Positions 18,301-27,145 of a DNA stretch of 64,000 nucleotides are shown one piece after another (within the stretch, counting starts at the first letter, position 1; each line of letters begins with the position of its first letter). This stretch comes from Prauserella halophila (lineage in GTDB: Bacteria > Actinomycetota > Actinomycetes > Mycobacteriales > Pseudonocardiaceae), in NCBI RefSeq assembly GCF_024171895.1, contig NZ_JAMTCQ010000008.1:558001-622000 (forward strand), written 5' to 3'. Made by a program: the position numbers and the translations under genes. Under the pieces are notes generated by a model. The model saw only the letters and a list, made by a program, of their open reading frames with translations, ran no database searches and had not been told where the DNA came from.

Positions 18301-21300
18301 GTGACCGCCCGCGCACTCGACCTCTTCTCCCCCGCGACCAGGGACTGGTTCGCGGGGGCCTTCGCCGCGCCCACCTCCGCGCAGGAGGACGCGTGGCGGG
18401 CCGCGCACGCGGGCGAGCACGCGCTGGTGATCGCACCCACCGGATCCGGCAAGACGCTCGCCGCCTTCCTGTGGGCGCTCGACCGGCTGGCCACCGCGGC
18501 GCCGCCGGAGGACGCGAAACACCGATGCCGCGTCCTGTACGTCTCGCCGCTCAAGGCACTCGCCGTCGACGTCCAGCGCAACCTGCGCTCCCCGCTGACC
18601 GGGATCGACCAGGCCTCCCGCCGACTCGACCTGCCCGTTCCGGACATCACCGTCGGCATGCGCACCGGTGACACCACGCCGGCGGAACGCCGGTCGTTCC
18701 AGCGCACCCCGCCCGACGTGCTGGTGACCACGCCGGAATCGCTGTTCCTGCTGCTCACGTCGTCGTCGCGGGAGTCGCTGCGGGGCGTGGAGACGGTGAT
18801 CGTCGACGAGGTGCACGCCGTCACCGGCGGCAAACGCGGCGTACACCTGGCGCTGTCGCTGGAACGCCTCGACGATCTGCTGTCGGCACCGGCTCAGCGC
18901 ATCGGGCTCTCGGCGACCGTCCGGCCCGTCGACGAGGTGAGCTCCCTGCTCGCGGGCGGCAGGCCGGTGACGGTCGTCCAGCCGCAGGCGGCGAAGACCG
19001 TCGAGGTGCGCGTCGAGGTGCCGGTCGAGGACATGGCCGAACTGGACGGCCCCGCTCCTCCCGCCGAACCGGGGTCGCTCGAGGACGAAGTACCCGCCGC
19101 CGCGGCACCGAAGCCGTCCATCTGGCCGTCGGTCGAAGGGCGCGTGCTGGACCTGGTGCGCGCGCACCGATCGACCATCGTGTTCGCCAACTCACGGCGG
19201 CTGGCCGAACGGCTCACGGCCCGGCTCAACGAGCTCGCCGCCGAGCGCACCGAACTCGAACCCGGCGACGAGTTCCCCGCAGAGGCCATCGGCGGATCCG
19301 GACTGACCACGGGTGCCGACCCGACCGTGGCGAAGGCCCACCACGGTTCGATGTCCCGCCAGCAGCGCACCCGGGTGGAGGAGGAACTCAAGACCGGCGC
19401 ATTGCCGTGCGTCGTGGCGACGTCGTCGCTCGAACTCGGCATCGACATGGGCGCGGTCGACCTCGTGGTACAGATCGAGGCCCCGCCCACCGTCGCCTCG
19501 GGCCTGCAACGCGTCGGCCGCGCGGGCCACCACGTCGGCGCGGTCTCCAGCGGCGTGATGTTCCCGAAGTTCCGCGGCGACCTCGTCTCCTGCGCCGTCA
19601 CCGCCGAGCGCATGGCATCCGGCGCGATCGAAGCCACCCGCTACCCCCGCAACCCGCTCGACGTGCTCGCCCAGCAGATCGTGGCGATGGTGGCGCTCGA
19701 CACCCGCACCGTCGACGACGTGGCCGCCACCGTGCGCCGCGCCGCCCCGTTCACCTCACTGCCGGACGACGCGCTGCACGCCGTGCTCGACATGCTCGCC
19801 GGGCGCTACCCCAGCGAGGAGTTCGGCGAACTGCGCGCCCGCATCACCTGGGACCGCGTCACCGGCGAACTGCAGGGCAGGCCCGGTGCGCAGCGGCTGG
19901 CCGTCACCTCCGGCGGCACCATCCCCGACCGCGGCCTGTTCACCGTGACGACACCCGGCGACGACGGCGACCGGCCGGCAGGCGAACCCACGACCGACGG
20001 ACAGGCGACAGGCAGTACCGATGTGCCCTCAGCGGGAAGACGTGCCTCGGGCAGTGCCCCCGCGCCCTCAGCGGGAAAACGTACCTCGGGCAGTGCCCCC
20101 GCGCCCTCAGCGGGAAAACGTACCTCGGGCAGTGCCCCCGCGCCCTCAGAGGGAAAACGTACTTCGGGCAGTGCCCCCGCGCCCTCAGCGGGAAAACGTA
20201 CTTCGGGCAGTCGCGTCGGCGAGCTCGACGAGGAGATGGTCTACGAATCCCGCGTGGGCGACACCGTCCTGCTGGGCACCTCGTCGTGGCGGATCACCGA
20301 CATCACGCACGACCGCGTGATCGTCGTTCCCGCCCCCGGCGTGCCCGCACGTATGCCGTTCTGGAAGGGCGACGCGCCCGGCAGACCGCTCGAGCTCGGC
20401 AGAGCGCTCGGGGCGTTCCTGCGCGAGGTGTCCGGCTCCCGCGACGAGACCGCCCTGCGGCGCGCGGCCGACGCGGGCCTCGACGACCGGGCGGCCGCAA
20501 ACCTGCTCGCCTACCTGCGAGAACAACGCGAAGCAACCCGGCACGTGCCCAACGACCGGACCCTGCTGCTCGAACGGTTCCGCGACGAGCTCGGCGACTG
20601 GCGCGTCGTGGTGCACTCGCCGTTCGGCGCGCAGGTCAACGCGCCCTGGGCGCTGGCGATCACGGCACGACTGCGCGAGACCCGCGGCGTCGACGCCCAG
20701 GCGGCGCATTCCGACGACGGCATCGTGCTGCGCCTGCCCGACGCACTCGACGCCGACGGGCAGGAGATCACCCTCACCGGCGAGGACGTGCTGCTCGACC
20801 CGGACGAGGTGGAATCGCTCCTCGTCACCGAGGTCGGCGGTTCGGCACTGTTCGCCGCCCGGTTCCGCGAATGCGCGGCGCGGTCGCTGCTGCTGCCGCG
20901 GCGCAACCCGGGCAGGCGGAGCCCGCTGTGGCAGCAACGGCAACGCGCCGCGCAGCTGCTGAGTGTGGCCGCCAAGTACGAGCGCTTCCCCGTGGTGCTG
21001 GAGGCGATGCGGGAATGCCTGCAGGACGTCTACGACGTGGACGGCCTGCGCGAACTGATGACCGACGTGCAGGGCCGCACGGTGAAACTCGTCGAGGTGG
21101 AAACGCCGTCGGCCTCGCCGTTCGCGCGCAGTCTGCTGTTCGGCTACGTCGGCATGTTCCTCTACGAGACGGACGCGCCACTGGCCGAACGCCGGGCGGC
21201 GGCACTGTCGCTCGACTCGACACTGCTGGCGGAACTGCTGGGCACCGAAGCGGTCCGGGAACTGCTCGACCCGGAGGCCATCGCGGACGTGGAACGCGGA

Positions 21301-23118
21301 CTCCAGCGGCTCGACGAGGACCGCCACGCCCGCGGCCCGGAGGACACGGCCGACCTGTTGCGCTTCCTGGGCGACCTGACGGTCGACGAGGCCGGAGCGC
21401 GCGGGGTGCGCCGCGAATGGCTCACCGAACTGGCCGACAGCCGTCGGGCGATCGTGGTGCGCATCGCGGGCGAGGACCGGTACCTGGCGATCGAGGACGC
21501 GGGCCGGGTACGGGACGCCCTGGGAGCGGCCCTGCCCGTCGGCGTGCCGGAGACCTTCACCGAGCCCGTCGACGACCCGCTCGGCGACCTCGTCACCCGC
21601 TACGCACGCGGGCGCGGGCCGTTCGCGGCCGCACAACTGGCCGAACGGTTCGGGATCGGTACCGCCGTGGCCACGGGCGTACTCGACCGGCTGACCGCCG
21701 ACGGCAGGCTCGTCCGCGGTGAGCTGAACCCACAGCCCTACGAACCCGGCGGCGTCGAATACTGCGACGCAGCGGTACTGCGACGACTGCGGCGCGCGTC
21801 GCTGGCGAAGCTGCGGGCCGAGGTCGAACCCGTCGAACCGGCGGCGCTCGGCCGGTTCCTGCCCTCCTGGCACGGCATCGGTGCACGGCTGCGGTCGGCA
21901 CCGACGGCCGACGACGTGCTGTCGGTGGTCGACCAGCTCGCCGGAGCACCGCTGCCCGCCAGCGCGCTCGAATCGCTGATCCTGCCGAGCAGGCTGCCGG
22001 GCTACCATCCGGCACTGCTGGACGAACTGACCACCGCCGGCGAGGTGGTCTGGGCGGGCTGCGGCGCGCTGTCCGGCGGGGACGGCTGGATCACGCTCGC
22101 ACCGGCCGACGTGGCCGACCTGCTGCTGCCCGAGGCCGACGGCGACGTCGCCACGACCGGGCCGGTTCACGAGGCCGTGCTGTCCGCGGTCGAACACGGT
22201 GCCCTGTTCTTCCGCCAGCTCGTCGACCGGATGACGCCGTTGCTCGACACTCCCCCGGACGACTCCGCGGTCGTGGCGGCGCTGTGGGATCTCACGTGGG
22301 CCGGTCTCATCACCGGTGACACGCTCGCGCCGCTGCGTGCGCAGGTGTCCGGGGGCGGCGCGGCGCACAAACCCCGCCGGTCCGCACCGCGCGGCCGCTA
22401 CGCCCGCATGCGCGCGAACCGGCCCGCGATGCCCTCGCGCACCGGACCGCCGACCGTCGCGGGCCGATGGGGCCCGACACCGCCGAGGGAGACCGATCCG
22501 ACCCGGCGGGCGCACGCGCGCACCGAGTCGTTCCTCGAACGGCACGGCGTGCTGACCAGGGGCGCCCTCGACACCGAACGCGTCACGGGCGGCTTCTCCG
22601 GCATCTACAAGGTGCTGCGGAGCATGGAGGACTCGGGCCAGGTCATCCGCGGCTACGTCGTCGACGGCCTGGGCGCCGCGCAGTTCGCCGCGCGCGGCGC
22701 GGTCGACCGGTTACGCGCGGCGAGCGACACCTCCGGAACGCGGGACACCCCGGGTGCCGTGGTGCTCGCGGCGAGCGATCCCGCCCAGCCCTACGGTGCG
22801 GCGCTGCCGTGGCCCGAACCGCTCGGCAGCACGAAACACCGGCCGGCGCGCAAGGCCGGGGCGCTGGTCGTGCTGGTCGACGGTGTCCCCGCGCTGTACG
22901 TCGAACGCGGCGGCCGGTCGCTGCTGTCGTTCACCGAACGCACCGAGCCGCTGCGGCAGGCGGCCGAGGCCCTGTCGACCGCGGTCCGGGAGGGCTGGCT
23001 GGGCAAACTGCAGGTTCAGCGCGCCGACGGTGAGCAGGCGCTGACGTCACAGCTCGCGGAGGTGCTGCGCGAGGCGGGTTTCCGCGCGACCCCGAAAGGC
23101 CTGCGGCTGCGGGCGTGA
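18301..23118 (+). CDS. lhr: Lhr-family ATP-dependent helicase
   Basis: 1605 aa, one of the largest bacterial superfamily-2 helicases, a 3'-to-5' translocase that unwinds RNA:DNA hybrids and is linked to DNA repair in mycobacteria. Motifs: Q-like PTSAQEDAW, Walker A APTGSGKTLAAF, VSPLKALAVD, TPESLFLLL, DEVHAV (motif II), SATV (III), ATSSLELGIDMGAVD (V) and QRVGRAGHH (VI). The conserved winged-helix and Lhr C-terminal modules follow. A 39-bp tandem array adds a PSAGKRTSGSAPA linker at residues ~576-637. Start is GTG at 18301. Confidence 0.95.
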   Translation: MTARALDLFSPATRDWFAGAFAAPTSAQEDAWRAAHAGEHALVIAPTGSGKTLAAFLWALDRLATAAPPEDAKHRCRVLYVSPLKALAVDVQRNLRSPLTGIDQASRRLDLPVPDITVGMRTGDTTPAERRSFQRTPPDVLVTTPESLFLLLTSSSRESLRGVETVIVDEVHAVTGGKRGVHLALSLERLDDLLSAPAQRIGLSATVRPVDEVSSLLAGGRPVTVVQPQAAKTVEVRVEVPVEDMAELDGPAPPAEPGSLEDEVPAAAAPKPSIWPSVEGRVLDLVRAHRSTIVFANSRRLAERLTARLNELAAERTELEPGDEFPAEAIGGSGLTTGADPTVAKAHHGSMSRQQRTRVEEELKTGALPCVVATSSLELGIDMGAVDLVVQIEAPPTVASGLQRVGRAGHHVGAVSSGVMFPKFRGDLVSCAVTAERMASGAIEATRYPRNPLDVLAQQIVAMVALDTRTVDDVAATVRRAAPFTSLPDDALHAVLDMLAGRYPSEEFGELRARITWDRVTGELQGRPGAQRLAVTSGGTIPDRGLFTVTTPGDDGDRPAGEPTTDGQATGSTDVPSAGRRASGSAPAPSAGKRTSGSAPAPSAGKRTSGSAPAPSEGKRTSGSAPAPSAGKRTSGSRVGELDEEMVYESRVGDTVLLGTSSWRITDITHDRVIVVPAPGVPARMPFWKGDAPGRPLELGRALGAFLREVSGSRDETALRRAADAGLDDRAAANLLAYLREQREATRHVPNDRTLLLERFRDELGDWRVVVHSPFGAQVNAPWALAITARLRETRGVDAQAAHSDDGIVLRLPDALDADGQEITLTGEDVLLDPDEVESLLVTEVGGSALFAARFRECAARSLLLPRRNPGRRSPLWQQRQRAAQLLSVAAKYERFPVVLEAMRECLQDVYDVDGLRELMTDVQGRTVKLVEVETPSASPFARSLLFGYVGMFLYETDAPLAERRAAALSLDSTLLAELLGTEAVRELLDPEAIADVERGLQRLDEDRHARGPEDTADLLRFLGDLTVDEAGARGVRREWLTELADSRRAIVVRIAGEDRYLAIEDAGRVRDALGAALPVGVPETFTEPVDDPLGDLVTRYARGRGPFAAAQLAERFGIGTAVATGVLDRLTADGRLVRGELNPQPYEPGGVEYCDAAVLRRLRRASLAKLRAEVEPVEPAALGRFLPSWHGIGARLRSAPTADDVLSVVDQLAGAPLPASALESLILPSRLPGYHPALLDELTTAGEVVWAGCGALSGGDGWITLAPADVADLLLPEADGDVATTGPVHEAVLSAVEHGALFFRQLVDRMTPLLDTPPDDSAVVAALWDLTWAGLITGDTLAPLRAQVSGGGAAHKPRRSAPRGRYARMRANRPAMPSRTGPPTVAGRWGPTPPRETDPTRRAHARTESFLERHGVLTRGALDTERVTGGFSGIYKVLRSMEDSGQVIRGYVVDGLGAAQFAARGAVDRLRAASDTSGTRDTPGAVVLAASDPAQPYGAALPWPEPLGSTKHRPARKAGALVVLVDGVPALYVERGGRSLLSFTERTEPLRQAAEALSTAVREGWLGKLQVQRADGEQALTSQLAEVLREAGFRATPKGLRLRA
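20026..20212 (+). repeat. In-frame 39-bp tandem repeat (about 4.8 units) inside lhr
   Basis: Units begin at 20026, 20065, 20104, 20143 and 20182 (last one partial), each encoding 13 residues of the type PSAGKRTSGSAPA. Units 2 and 3 are identical; the others differ by one to three bases. The array inserts a basic, Ser/Pro/Gly-rich disordered linker after the motor domains. Confidence 0.95.
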
Positions 23119-23214
23119 CCGGTGGCGAACGGGCCGGTTCTACGCTGGCACACCGACGACCACGGTGCGGACGGCTCCGCACCCGACCACGAGCTCGACG
23201 GAGGACGACTGGCG

Positions 23215-23715
23215 ATGGCCGTGCGTGAACTGCGGTATTTCGGTGACCCGGTGCTCAAGACCGTGGCCGATCCCGTGACCCGGTTCGACGACACGACGAA
23301 GCGCCTCGTCGACGACCTGCTGGACACGGTCGACCTGCCCGGTCGCGCCGGACTGGCCGCACCGCAGATCGGCGTCGGCCTGCGGGCGTTCAGCTACCGC
23401 CTCGACGGCACGGTCGGCTACGTGCTGAACCCCGAGATCGTCGAACTGGCCGAGACCACCCACGACATCGACGAAGGCTGTCTCTCCGTGCCGGAACTGC
23501 GGCACCCGGTACGGCGCGCCACGTACGCCGTCGTGCGTGGTGTGGACCTGCGCCAGCAGCCGGTCACGGTGAAGGGCGACGGTGTGACCGCGCAGTGCCT
23601 GCAGCACGAGGTGGACCATCTCGACGGCATGCTCTACCTCGACCGGCTGGCGACCGAGCAGCGCCGCTCCGCGCTGCGGGACATGCGCTCGCGCGACTGG
23701 TTCCGCCTCCGCTGA
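23215..23715 (+). CDS. def: Peptide deformylase
   Basis: 166 aa Fe(II)-type metallohydrolase that removes the formyl group from nascent N-terminal Met. Three motifs are visible: GLAAPQIG (residues 46-53), EGCLSVP with metal ligand Cys89, and HEVDHLDG with His131, Glu132 and His135. ATG at 23215 gives MAVRELRYFGDPVLK, the usual family start, with GGAGG ~10 bases upstream. A GTG at 23122 would add 31 unconserved residues. It follows lhr with no obvious terminator and may be read through from it. Confidence 0.95.
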   Translation: MAVRELRYFGDPVLKTVADPVTRFDDTTKRLVDDLLDTVDLPGRAGLAAPQIGVGLRAFSYRLDGTVGYVLNPEIVELAETTHDIDEGCLSVPELRHPVRRATYAVVRGVDLRQQPVTVKGDGVTAQCLQHEVDHLDGMLYLDRLATEQRRSALRDMRSRDWFRLR

Positions 23716-23717
23716 GT

Positions 23718-23844
23718 CGTTCCGCTGATCCGTTCCGCTTCCGGCGGGGCGTTCCGTTTCCGCTGAGTCGTTCCGCTTCCGCCGGATCGTCCCGTTTCTC
23801 CTGGTTCGTTCCGGTTCCGCCCGATCGTTCCGTTTCCATCGGGT
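23718..23844. repeat. Six 19-bp tandem units after def
   Basis: Full units start at 23731, 23750, 23769, 23788, 23807 and 23826, with a 13-base partial unit at 23718. Consensus CGTTCCGCTTCCGCCGGAT, period exactly 19. The remaining 220 bases to the next gene hold no recognisable gene or RNA; two 17-bp direct repeats lie near 24019-24052. Confidence 0.9.
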
Positions 23845-24066
23845 CAAGCGGACACGCCCGCACGCCGCTCGGACCTCCGGTGGCGCGCACCACCGGAGAC
23901 CTCACCACACGCGGCTGACCTGGGAAGATCAAAAGGGTTGTCTCGACCTGCTGTGCGCATTGCCACCCGCGCGTGACGGCGCCGTTGCCGGTTCGTAACC
24001 TGTCATCACCCCGACAGCCCCACCCCGAGCAATCCCCCACCCCGAGCAATCCCGAGGTACGTCCCC

Positions 24067-24834
24067 ATGGCAGGCAGACACCGCGCGGCGAACCCGCGCG
24101 CGCGAAAGTCCCGAAGACCCGAGCCCGGCGACACCCCGACGCCGCAGGCGCCCACCACCGAACGGTCCCGACGTTCGTGGCGGCTGCCCGTAGGACTCGG
24201 CCTGGCCGCCGCTGCGTTGCTGGGCGCCACCGTGTCGATCACGGAAGGGCTCACCGGCGCCGGCGGTGAGCCGACCACCGCCGCGCTCGCCATGAGCGCC
24301 CCCACCGCGTCGTCGACCTCGTCGGCGCCGAGTTCCACGACGTCGACGACCACCACCGACAAGCCCACCCCGAGCAGCACCACGTCGAAGCCGAAGCCCA
24401 CCCCGTCCACGACGACGGCGCCCACGACGACGCAGAAGCCGTCCTCCCCTCCCCCACCGCCGACGCCGGAGCCCGAGCCGTGCTCGACGGAGCTGGAGGG
24501 CACACAACCGCACGTGGCGCAGGTGGGCAACCACGTGCTGACGAAGTACGACGTCGACTCGGTCGGCGGAGTGGCCGGCCGGTCCGGCTCGAGCGACCAT
24601 CCGAGCGGGCTCGCGCTGGACTTCATGACCACCGGCGCCACCGGCGATCGGATCGCCGAGTACGTCCTCGCCAACCAGTCCGAGTTCGGCGTGACGTACG
24701 TGATCTGGGAGCAGCGGTACAACGACGGCAGTGGCTGGTCCTACATGGAGGATCGCGGCGGTACGACCGCGAACCACTACGACCACGTGCACGTGTCCTT
24801 CGAGTCCTACGCCGACGTGAACGTCACCTGCTGA
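24067..24834 (+). CDS. Membrane-anchored extracellular protein with a Ser/Thr/Pro linker and a DD-carboxypeptidase-like C-terminal domain
   Basis: 255 aa. A basic cytoplasmic head (~40 residues) and one helix (about 42-62, VGLGLAAAALLGATVSI) are followed by an ~85-residue Ser/Thr/Pro-rich stalk. The C-terminal domain (~145-255) contains SSDHPSGLALDFM and NHYDHVHVSF. The His/Asp pattern resembles the zinc-binding folds of ARB_07466/M15-like cell-wall domains. Cleavage of peptidoglycan peptides is possible but not shown. A pair of cysteines (near 142 and the last residue) could form a disulfide. Its own strong terminator follows. Confidence 0.75.
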   Translation: MAGRHRAANPRARKSRRPEPGDTPTPQAPTTERSRRSWRLPVGLGLAAAALLGATVSITEGLTGAGGEPTTAALAMSAPTASSTSSAPSSTTSTTTTDKPTPSSTTSKPKPTPSTTTAPTTTQKPSSPPPPPTPEPEPCSTELEGTQPHVAQVGNHVLTKYDVDSVGGVAGRSGSSDHPSGLALDFMTTGATGDRIAEYVLANQSEFGVTYVIWEQRYNDGSGWSYMEDRGGTTANHYDHVHVSFESYADVNVTC

Positions 24835-24860
24835 CCCGCCGCCTCGGCGAGCTCTGGTGA

Positions 24861-24901
24861 CGCCGCGGTGGGCACCCCCGACACCGGTGCCCACCGCGGC
24901 G
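24861..24901. terminator. Strong bidirectional hairpin terminator
   Basis: Perfect 16-bp arms (24861-24876 CGCCGCGGTGGGCACC; 24886-24901) around a 9-base loop, between the convergent anchored protein gene and the VOC gene. Confidence 0.9.
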
Positions 24902-24985
24902 CGTCCGGACCGGTCGCGGTCGGAGCCGAACGCGCAACCGGCCGTCCTCGTCCCCGCCCACTGTCCGGCTTGCCGCGCCGCGCTC

Positions 24986-25921
24986 TCAACCGCCCGGTGC
25001 CAGGTCGATCACGATGCCGTCCGGATCGACGAGCCGTCCCGCTCCGCGGCGGGTCGCGCCGAGCAGGCACAACCGGTCCGCTTCGACGGCGAACGCGCCC
25101 GGCGCCACCGCTGCCGTTCCCGCCGCCGTGTTTCCGGTCGCCGTGTTTCCGGTCGCTGCGTCTCCCGTCGCTGCGTCTCCTGTCGCTGTGGTGTCGGCCC
25201 CGGCTGTGTCCGGAGCTCCTGGCGGAACGGTCAGTTCGAGCCGGCAGCGCGGGGTCACCGGCGGGCACGGGTCTGCCGACAGCAGTTCCAGCCACGGGCC
25301 CCGGCCTCCGGGAGCGCGCAGGCTGACGAGCTCGGGGTCGGTCCGCACGATCGGCCACCGCGTGGCACCGGACCAGAACTCGGCCAACCGGTGCGGGTCG
25401 GGCGATTCGATCACCACGGCGGCGAGTACGCCGCTGGCGGCGTACTCGCCGCGCGGTTCGAGGACACAGAACTCGTTTCCCGCCGGATCGGCCAGCACCT
25501 GCCACGGCACCGGGACGCGGCCCGCATACTGCCCGATGTCGATACGCGCGGCACCGAGGCGTATCGCTCTGTCCACAATGGCTCGTTGCGTGCCGCGACG
25601 GGCCACGCCGTCGCCGTCGCCGTCGGAGGCGAGGTCGAGGTGGATCCGGTTCTTGGCCGGTTTCCCCGCCGTGGCACCGACGACGCGCACCGTGGGACCG
25701 TCCGGGAGCCGAACCCGCAACCCACCACCGTCGTAGCCGCCGGTGACGTGGCTTCCCCTGCCGTCGTCACCGGCGTCCCGACCGCCCCTGTCGCGGCCGC
25801 CGTCGTAACCGCCACTGTCGTGGTCACCGCCGACGAGTTCGCCCTCGAGCAGGGCGGCCCAGAACTCCGCCGTTTCCCGTGGCCGTTCCGCTTCGAACAC
25901 CACTCCGGGCATCACGTTCAC
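24986..25921 (-). CDS. Tandem glyoxalase/VOC-fold protein with low-complexity inserts
   Basis: 311 aa with two VOC-like halves: PGVVFEAERPRETAEFWAALL near the N-terminus and VVIESPDPHRLAEFWSGATRW near residue 170. These folds usually bind a metal and a small substrate, or an antibiotic, but no function can be assigned. Two recently expanded inserts are obvious: a Gly/Asp/Arg segment at ~32-65 and a (A/N)TGDAATG-type run at ~250-280 built of near-identical 15-bp units around 25120-25200. GTG at 25921 has GGAGG 6 bases upstream and is preferred over a longer frame. Confidence 0.75.
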   Translation of the reverse strand: MNVMPGVVFEAERPRETAEFWAALLEGELVGGDHDSGGYDGGRDRGGRDAGDDGRGSHVTGGYDGGGLRVRLPDGPTVRVVGATAGKPAKNRIHLDLASDGDGDGVARRGTQRAIVDRAIRLGAARIDIGQYAGRVPVPWQVLADPAGNEFCVLEPRGEYAASGVLAAVVIESPDPHRLAEFWSGATRWPIVRTDPELVSLRAPGGRGPWLELLSADPCPPVTPRCRLELTVPPGAPDTAGADTTATGDAATGDAATGNTATGNTAAGTAAVAPGAFAVEADRLCLLGATRRGAGRLVDPDGIVIDLAPGG

Positions 25922-25976
25922 CACGCACCTCCGTCCCGGCGACACCCGCCGCGTGCTGCGGCGTGGCGTGGCCTTG

Positions 25977-26747
25977 TCATCGCGTCGCCAGCCGCATGAG
26001 TGCCCACAGCTGCCCGGCCGCGTCGTCGTCCCCGGCCACGTCGACGCCGCCGGGCCGGTTCCGGCCCCACAGCCACAGGTACACCGCCTCCGGTTCGCCC
26101 GACACCACGGCACGGGCATCACGCGCCTCGGGTTCCGGGCAGCGGTGTACGGCCGTCTCGTCCGGCCCCGCCGACACGAGCCAACCGTGTCCGCCGGTAC
26201 ACACCCCCACCTCGCCCGCGTGCGTGCCCCGGAGGCCGAGCCGTGACAACCGATGGCCGAACCACAGCATGAGCGCCTCGTCTACTCCGTCGAGCGCCGT
26301 GTCGGCAGCGACCCCGGACCACGTCGCGCCTCCGGCACCTTCGACGTCGACCCGGTGGACGGTCGTGTCGTGCGTCATGCGCCGGTACCAGAATCCGTAC
26401 GTCCGGTCCTGTGGCCACCAACTCGCCGCGGGCCCGTCCGGATCGTGGAAATCCAGGATCTCCCGCAGGTCCGCGTATCCCTGCCGGACGTAACTCTCGT
26501 CGCTCTGCCCGGCCGCGGGACCGCGCTGCCACTCCCGTGGCCGCTCACCGTCGATCAGCCACGCCTGAGCCACGCGGTAGATGCTCCCGACGTGCCGCAC
26601 CGTGTCACCGACCGTCCACCCGGGACACGTCGGCACCGGGGTTTCGGGTGCGAGACCGCGTGAAGCCTCCACCAGCAGCGTGACCTCGTCGCCGAACGCG
26701 TCGGCGAGCCGCCGGTGATCGACCACCGGCCCACTGCTCGCCACCAT
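25977..26747 (-). CDS. Maleylpyruvate isomerase-type (TIGR03083) mycothiol-dependent protein
   Basis: 256 aa. The DinB-like N-terminal domain has VPTCPGWTVGDTVRHVGSIYR, the metal-site region of mycothiol-dependent maleylpyruvate isomerase relatives. WYRRMTHDTTVHRVDVEGA supplies further conserved His residues. The C-terminal half is the small alpha/beta domain (VYLWLWGR) typical of TIGR03083 proteins. These likely use mycothiol, the actinobacterial thiol; the reaction is unknown. ATG at 26747 has GGAG 6 bases upstream. It lies head-to-tail after the 26.8-27.1 kb non-coding stretch and may share a transcript with the VOC gene. Confidence 0.8.
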   Translation of the reverse strand: MVASSGPVVDHRRLADAFGDEVTLLVEASRGLAPETPVPTCPGWTVGDTVRHVGSIYRVAQAWLIDGERPREWQRGPAAGQSDESYVRQGYADLREILDFHDPDGPAASWWPQDRTYGFWYRRMTHDTTVHRVDVEGAGGATWSGVAADTALDGVDEALMLWFGHRLSRLGLRGTHAGEVGVCTGGHGWLVSAGPDETAVHRCPEPEARDARAVVSGEPEAVYLWLWGRNRPGGVDVAGDDDAAGQLWALMRLATR

Positions 26748-27140
26748 CACCGACTCCGTGACCGCGACCGTCGGCCTGGCCCCGGCCCCGGCCCCGGCCC
26801 CGGCCCGACGGCCGCGCACCGTTCGGTGGAGCCCTCCGGCCCGGCCCGTCCACCCGCGATCACGTCGCGGGACGCTCGCCCCCACACTGCCGGATCCTGC
26901 GGCGCCATGACACCCGACATGACCGTCCCCTTTCCCAGCTCAGCCACCCGCGGAACTCCCCGGTCGAGCGGCGCCCGGCACGGGATGCTTCCCCCATCCA
27001 CGTGCCGGACGCCCGGGAATCCCCGATGCCGAACATTTGTTCGACATCGGCCACGGTAGCGCGCCGACGCCGCTCCGACAAGCACCGGCCACGGGCGATG
27101 TGCGTCGCACCCCGAGCGGAGGGCGTGATCTCATGAAGTC
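26748..27140. other. 393-base intergenic stretch with a CCCCGG simple repeat
   Basis: No gene supported. It holds a short CCCCGG microsatellite at 26778-26806. A minus-strand frame at 26860-27081 starts MSERRRRATVADVEQMFG but degenerates into Arg/Trp/Gly-rich sequence without a recognisable fold. Promoters for the flanking divergent genes are presumably here but no clear -35/-10 pair stands out. Confidence 0.5.
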
Positions 27141-27145
27141 ATGAG
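27130..27145. promoter_or_regulatory. Perfect inverted repeat over the start codon of the YbaK-like gene
   Basis: CTCATGA-AG-TCATGAG, 7-bp arms, spans the ATG at 27141. It could be an operator or a translation-masking hairpin, or chance. Confidence 0.3.

Noticed and set aside
20026-20212. CRISPR-like array
   Set aside because: The 39-bp units are contiguous with no unique spacers and lie in frame inside lhr. None of the other arrays has spacers either.
20185-22545. 786-codon minus-strand frame inside lhr
   Set aside because: Antisense shadow of the helicase; no recognisable motif and the lhr frame is fully conserved.
23930-24066. c-di-AMP (ydaO) riboswitch before the anchored extracellular protein gene
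   Set aside because: Such riboswitches precede cell-wall hydrolases in actinobacteria, but none of the conserved ydaO sequence blocks is present.
26860-27081. 73-codon minus-strand frame starting MSERRRRATVADVEQ
   Set aside because: The first ~15 residues look plausible, but the rest is Arg/Trp/Gly-rich without a fold and no ribosome site stands out.
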